This document shows, in pieces, positions 62,564 through 64,000 of a DNA stretch of 64,000 nucleotides. This stretch comes from Paenibacillus agilis. GTDB taxonomy: Bacteria > Bacillota > Bacilli > Paenibacillales > Paenibacillaceae. Numbering within the stretch: the stretch's first letter is position 1; the number at the start of each line of letters is the position of its first letter. The position numbers and the translations under genes were made by a program. The stretch is taken from the NCBI RefSeq assembly GCF_007786455.1, contig NZ_VNJK01000001.1, positions 2,006,074 through 2,070,073 of the forward strand, read 5' to 3'. The notes under the pieces were generated by a model, which was given only the letters and a program-made list of their open reading frames with translations, searched no databases and was not told the origin of the DNA.

Positions 62564-63100
62564 GTGAAGAGACGTCATGCGATTTCTTCATGTAGGAGAG
62601 CAAGACCTTATCCGTTATGGAAACGAAAAGCTCTATATGCAAAGGGGTTAATTATTAAGAATAGAGTCCGTGTAAAGCAGATGTATGCGGATGAAGTATT
62701 TCGTCTAGTCAATCAAGAGCGAACAAGTAGAGTACTTAATCCTTTAATGATGTTAGAATATAGGGTTTCGGATATGGTATATACGGATTACTTGGGACAT
62801 ATTGCAACGATCAAGGCGGCAGATATGCGTGATAATAACTATTTTTCACATGACTCGCCAACCTATGGGACACCAGGTGAAATGTTAACTAGTTTCGGAG
62901 TAAATTGGCGCGAGTATGGTGAAAATATTGCAGCTGGTTATCCAACACCGCTGGATGTAATGGCTGCTTGGATGGCGAGTGAAGGGCATCGCAAAAATAT
63001 TTTAAATCCGAATTTCACCTTTTTAGGTGTAGGTTATGTACCAGGGAATGCTAGCAGCAGCTATGCGCATTATTGGGTGCAATTATTTGTACGGCTGTAG
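62564..63100 (+). CDS. CAP (SCP/YkwD-like) domain protein
   Basis: A GTG at 62564 is eight bases after GGGAGG and gives 178 residues. The CAP fold runs from about 48 to 178: VFRLVNQERTSRVLNPLMML, DNNYFSHDSPTYGTPGEML, YGENIAAGY, ASEGHRKNILNPNFTFLGVG. The cavity residues His (YFSH), Glu (GEN) and His (EGHR) are present. There is no signal peptide: the N-terminus is Arg/Lys-rich (MKRRHAISSCRRARPYPLWK). Bacterial YkwD relatives are usually exported; this one may be a spore-associated protein. Confidence 0.85.
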   Translation: MKRRHAISSCRRARPYPLWKRKALYAKGLIIKNRVRVKQMYADEVFRLVNQERTSRVLNPLMMLEYRVSDMVYTDYLGHIATIKAADMRDNNYFSHDSPTYGTPGEMLTSFGVNWREYGENIAAGYPTPLDVMAAWMASEGHRKNILNPNFTFLGVGYVPGNASSSYAHYWVQLFVRL

Positions 63101-63133
63101 ATGAAGGGTGAAAAGAAGTTGCAACGTATATAG

Positions 63134-63162
63134 AGGCAGTCGATTAGGCTAGCCTTTTTTTT
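63134..63162 (+). terminator. terminator of the CAP gene
   Basis: AGGC...GCCT stem followed by TTTTTTTT; the stem is short. Confidence 0.55.
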
Positions 63163-63233
63163 CTGTTCTCCATCGTTTCCACACAATTGTAGTTTACATT
63201 AGAAACCATACCAACAAACATGGAGGTACGAAG

Positions 63234-64000
63234 ATGAAAAACAAGCTAAAACTACTTCTTGCTATCGGCGCAATTGGCATCGTGCTGACAGGTTGTTTTG
63301 ATAACAACAAACATGAAGGAATGGATCATTCTAACATGAATAAAAATGAGCAAAAAGAGGCGCTAACTAATACTACTAAGCCAAAACAAGAGCCTAATAC
63401 AGCAATGCTCACGAAACAGACGCCGGTGGTAAATGGTAAAGAATACACGATTACGGCGCAAGCAAGCAACTTGAAAGTATCTAATGATAAAACATTGCCG
63501 GTATGGACGTTTAACAACTCTGTACCTGGGCCAGAAATTCGAGTCAAAGTTGGTGACACCGTTAAAATCAACTTGAAAAATGAATTAGAAGAACCCGTTT
63601 CTATTCATTGGCATGGCTATCCTGTCCCGAATGCTATGGATGGAATTCCAGGAGTCACGCAGGATGCGGTTGTTGCCGGAAAAACATTTACGTATGAGTT
63701 TAAAGCCACCGTGCCTGGGACCTACTGGTATCATTCTCATCAAGACAGCGTAAATCAACTCGATAAAGGGCTATATGGTACGTTTATTGTTGAGGATCCG
63801 AATGAAAGTTATGATCGTGACTACACTTTAGTACTAGATGAATGGATGAGCTCCGGAAGCATGGATATGGGAAAAGAGGCAGAAGGCGAATCTTCCAATC
63901 ATGATATGGGAAATATGGAGGGCATGGATCATAGCCAAATGGGTCATAGTCAATCGGACTCCAACGAGATGGAAGGTATGGATCACAGCAAAATGAACAT
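63234..64000 (+). CDS. multicopper oxidase lipoprotein (3' end outside the window)
   Basis: The first 255 codons are visible. Lipoprotein signal with LTGC (Cys21), then a cupredoxin domain with the type 2/3 copper ligands HWHG (His125, His127) and WYHSHQD. Methionine/histidine-rich segments (HEGMDHSNM near the start and MGNMEGMDHSQMGHSQ near the end of the window) resemble those of copper-resistance oxidases such as CopA/CueO. Probably oxidises Cu(I) outside the membrane. GGAGG precedes the ATG. The second and third cupredoxin domains are not seen. Confidence 0.88.
   Translation, partial: MKNKLKLLLAIGAIGIVLTGCFDNNKHEGMDHSNMNKNEQKEALTNTTKPKQEPNTAMLTKQTPVVNGKEYTITAQASNLKVSNDKTLPVWTFNNSVPGPEIRVKVGDTVKINLKNELEEPVSIHWHGYPVPNAMDGIPGVTQDAVVAGKTFTYEFKATVPGTYWYHSHQDSVNQLDKGLYGTFIVEDPNESYDRDYTLVLDEWMSSGSMDMGKEAEGESSNHDMGNMEGMDHSQMGHSQSDSNEMEGMDHSKMN

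Noticed and set aside
1-64000. CRISPR arrays, prophage, insertion sequences, tRNA or rRNA genes
   Set aside because: I found no regularly spaced direct repeats, transposase or integrase genes, terminal inverted repeats, or RNA gene signatures.

Overview
The window looks like a stretch of chromosome from a spore-forming, low-to-moderate GC Gram-positive bacterium of the Paenibacillaceae. This is an inference from gene content: T-box leaders on thrS and brnQ, a bacillithiol gene pair (yojF-bshB2), a BclA-like collagen-type spore glycoprotein, an SLH-anchored GH18 enzyme, a BcII-like zinc beta-lactamase, DUF11 surface-type proteins and a TPR regulator with its own secreted-peptide gene, an arrangement known from Paenibacillus. 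I see no rRNA or tRNA gene, no CRISPR array and no insertion sequence.

Layout. 1-4.4 kb: the start of an exported protein, then thrS and brnQ, each behind a promoter, a T-box leader and a terminator. 4.5-7.1 kb: a lipoprotein, then an XRE/TPR regulator followed by a 37-codon signal-like peptide gene. 7.1-9.8 kb: a molybdate module (HTH/periplasmic-binding-like regulator divergent from modA-modB, with no modC). 9.8-18.9 kb: metabolic and resistance-type genes (GNAT, APH-like kinase, yojF-bshB2, an SbnA-like PLP enzyme with an EamA transporter, two alpha/beta hydrolases, a Crp/Fnr regulator and a divergent membrane protein). 19-25.4 kb: a two-component system followed by a sugar-type ABC importer without an ATPase and an HlyD-like adaptor. 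25.4-28.6 kb: a XRE-cupin regulator divergent from azlCD, then a GNAT-Rid fusion behind a leader that has the form of an attenuator and a 42-codon ORF. 28.7-35.4 kb: the BclA-like protein, marR-GNAT, a divergent Hfq paralogue, tetR/MFS, and the SLH-GH18 protein.

35.7-43.7 kb is the most distinctive region: five consecutive same-strand genes built from the same parts. There is a ~335-residue head, one or two DUF11 domains, and a ~85-residue helical tail bracketed by cysteines; two members lack the head and one carries a C-terminal ricin-type lectin domain. A sixth relative at 54.7-59.7 kb has the head and ten DUF11 repeats but no tail. None has a recognisable signal peptide.

43.8-54.6 kb is an accessory-looking stretch: an ankyrin/SUKH-like protein overlapping a DUF6886 gene, an ECF sigma factor with its DUF4179 anti-sigma factor, several GNATs, a DUF6508 gene interrupted by a perfect 22-bp palindrome, a tetR with a divergent membrane protein/GNAT pair, and a decayed HIT gene. 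59.8-64 kb: a DUF6141 membrane protein, an SDR remnant, the metallo-beta-lactamase, an unknown small protein, a CAP-domain protein, and the start of a multicopper oxidase lipoprotein.
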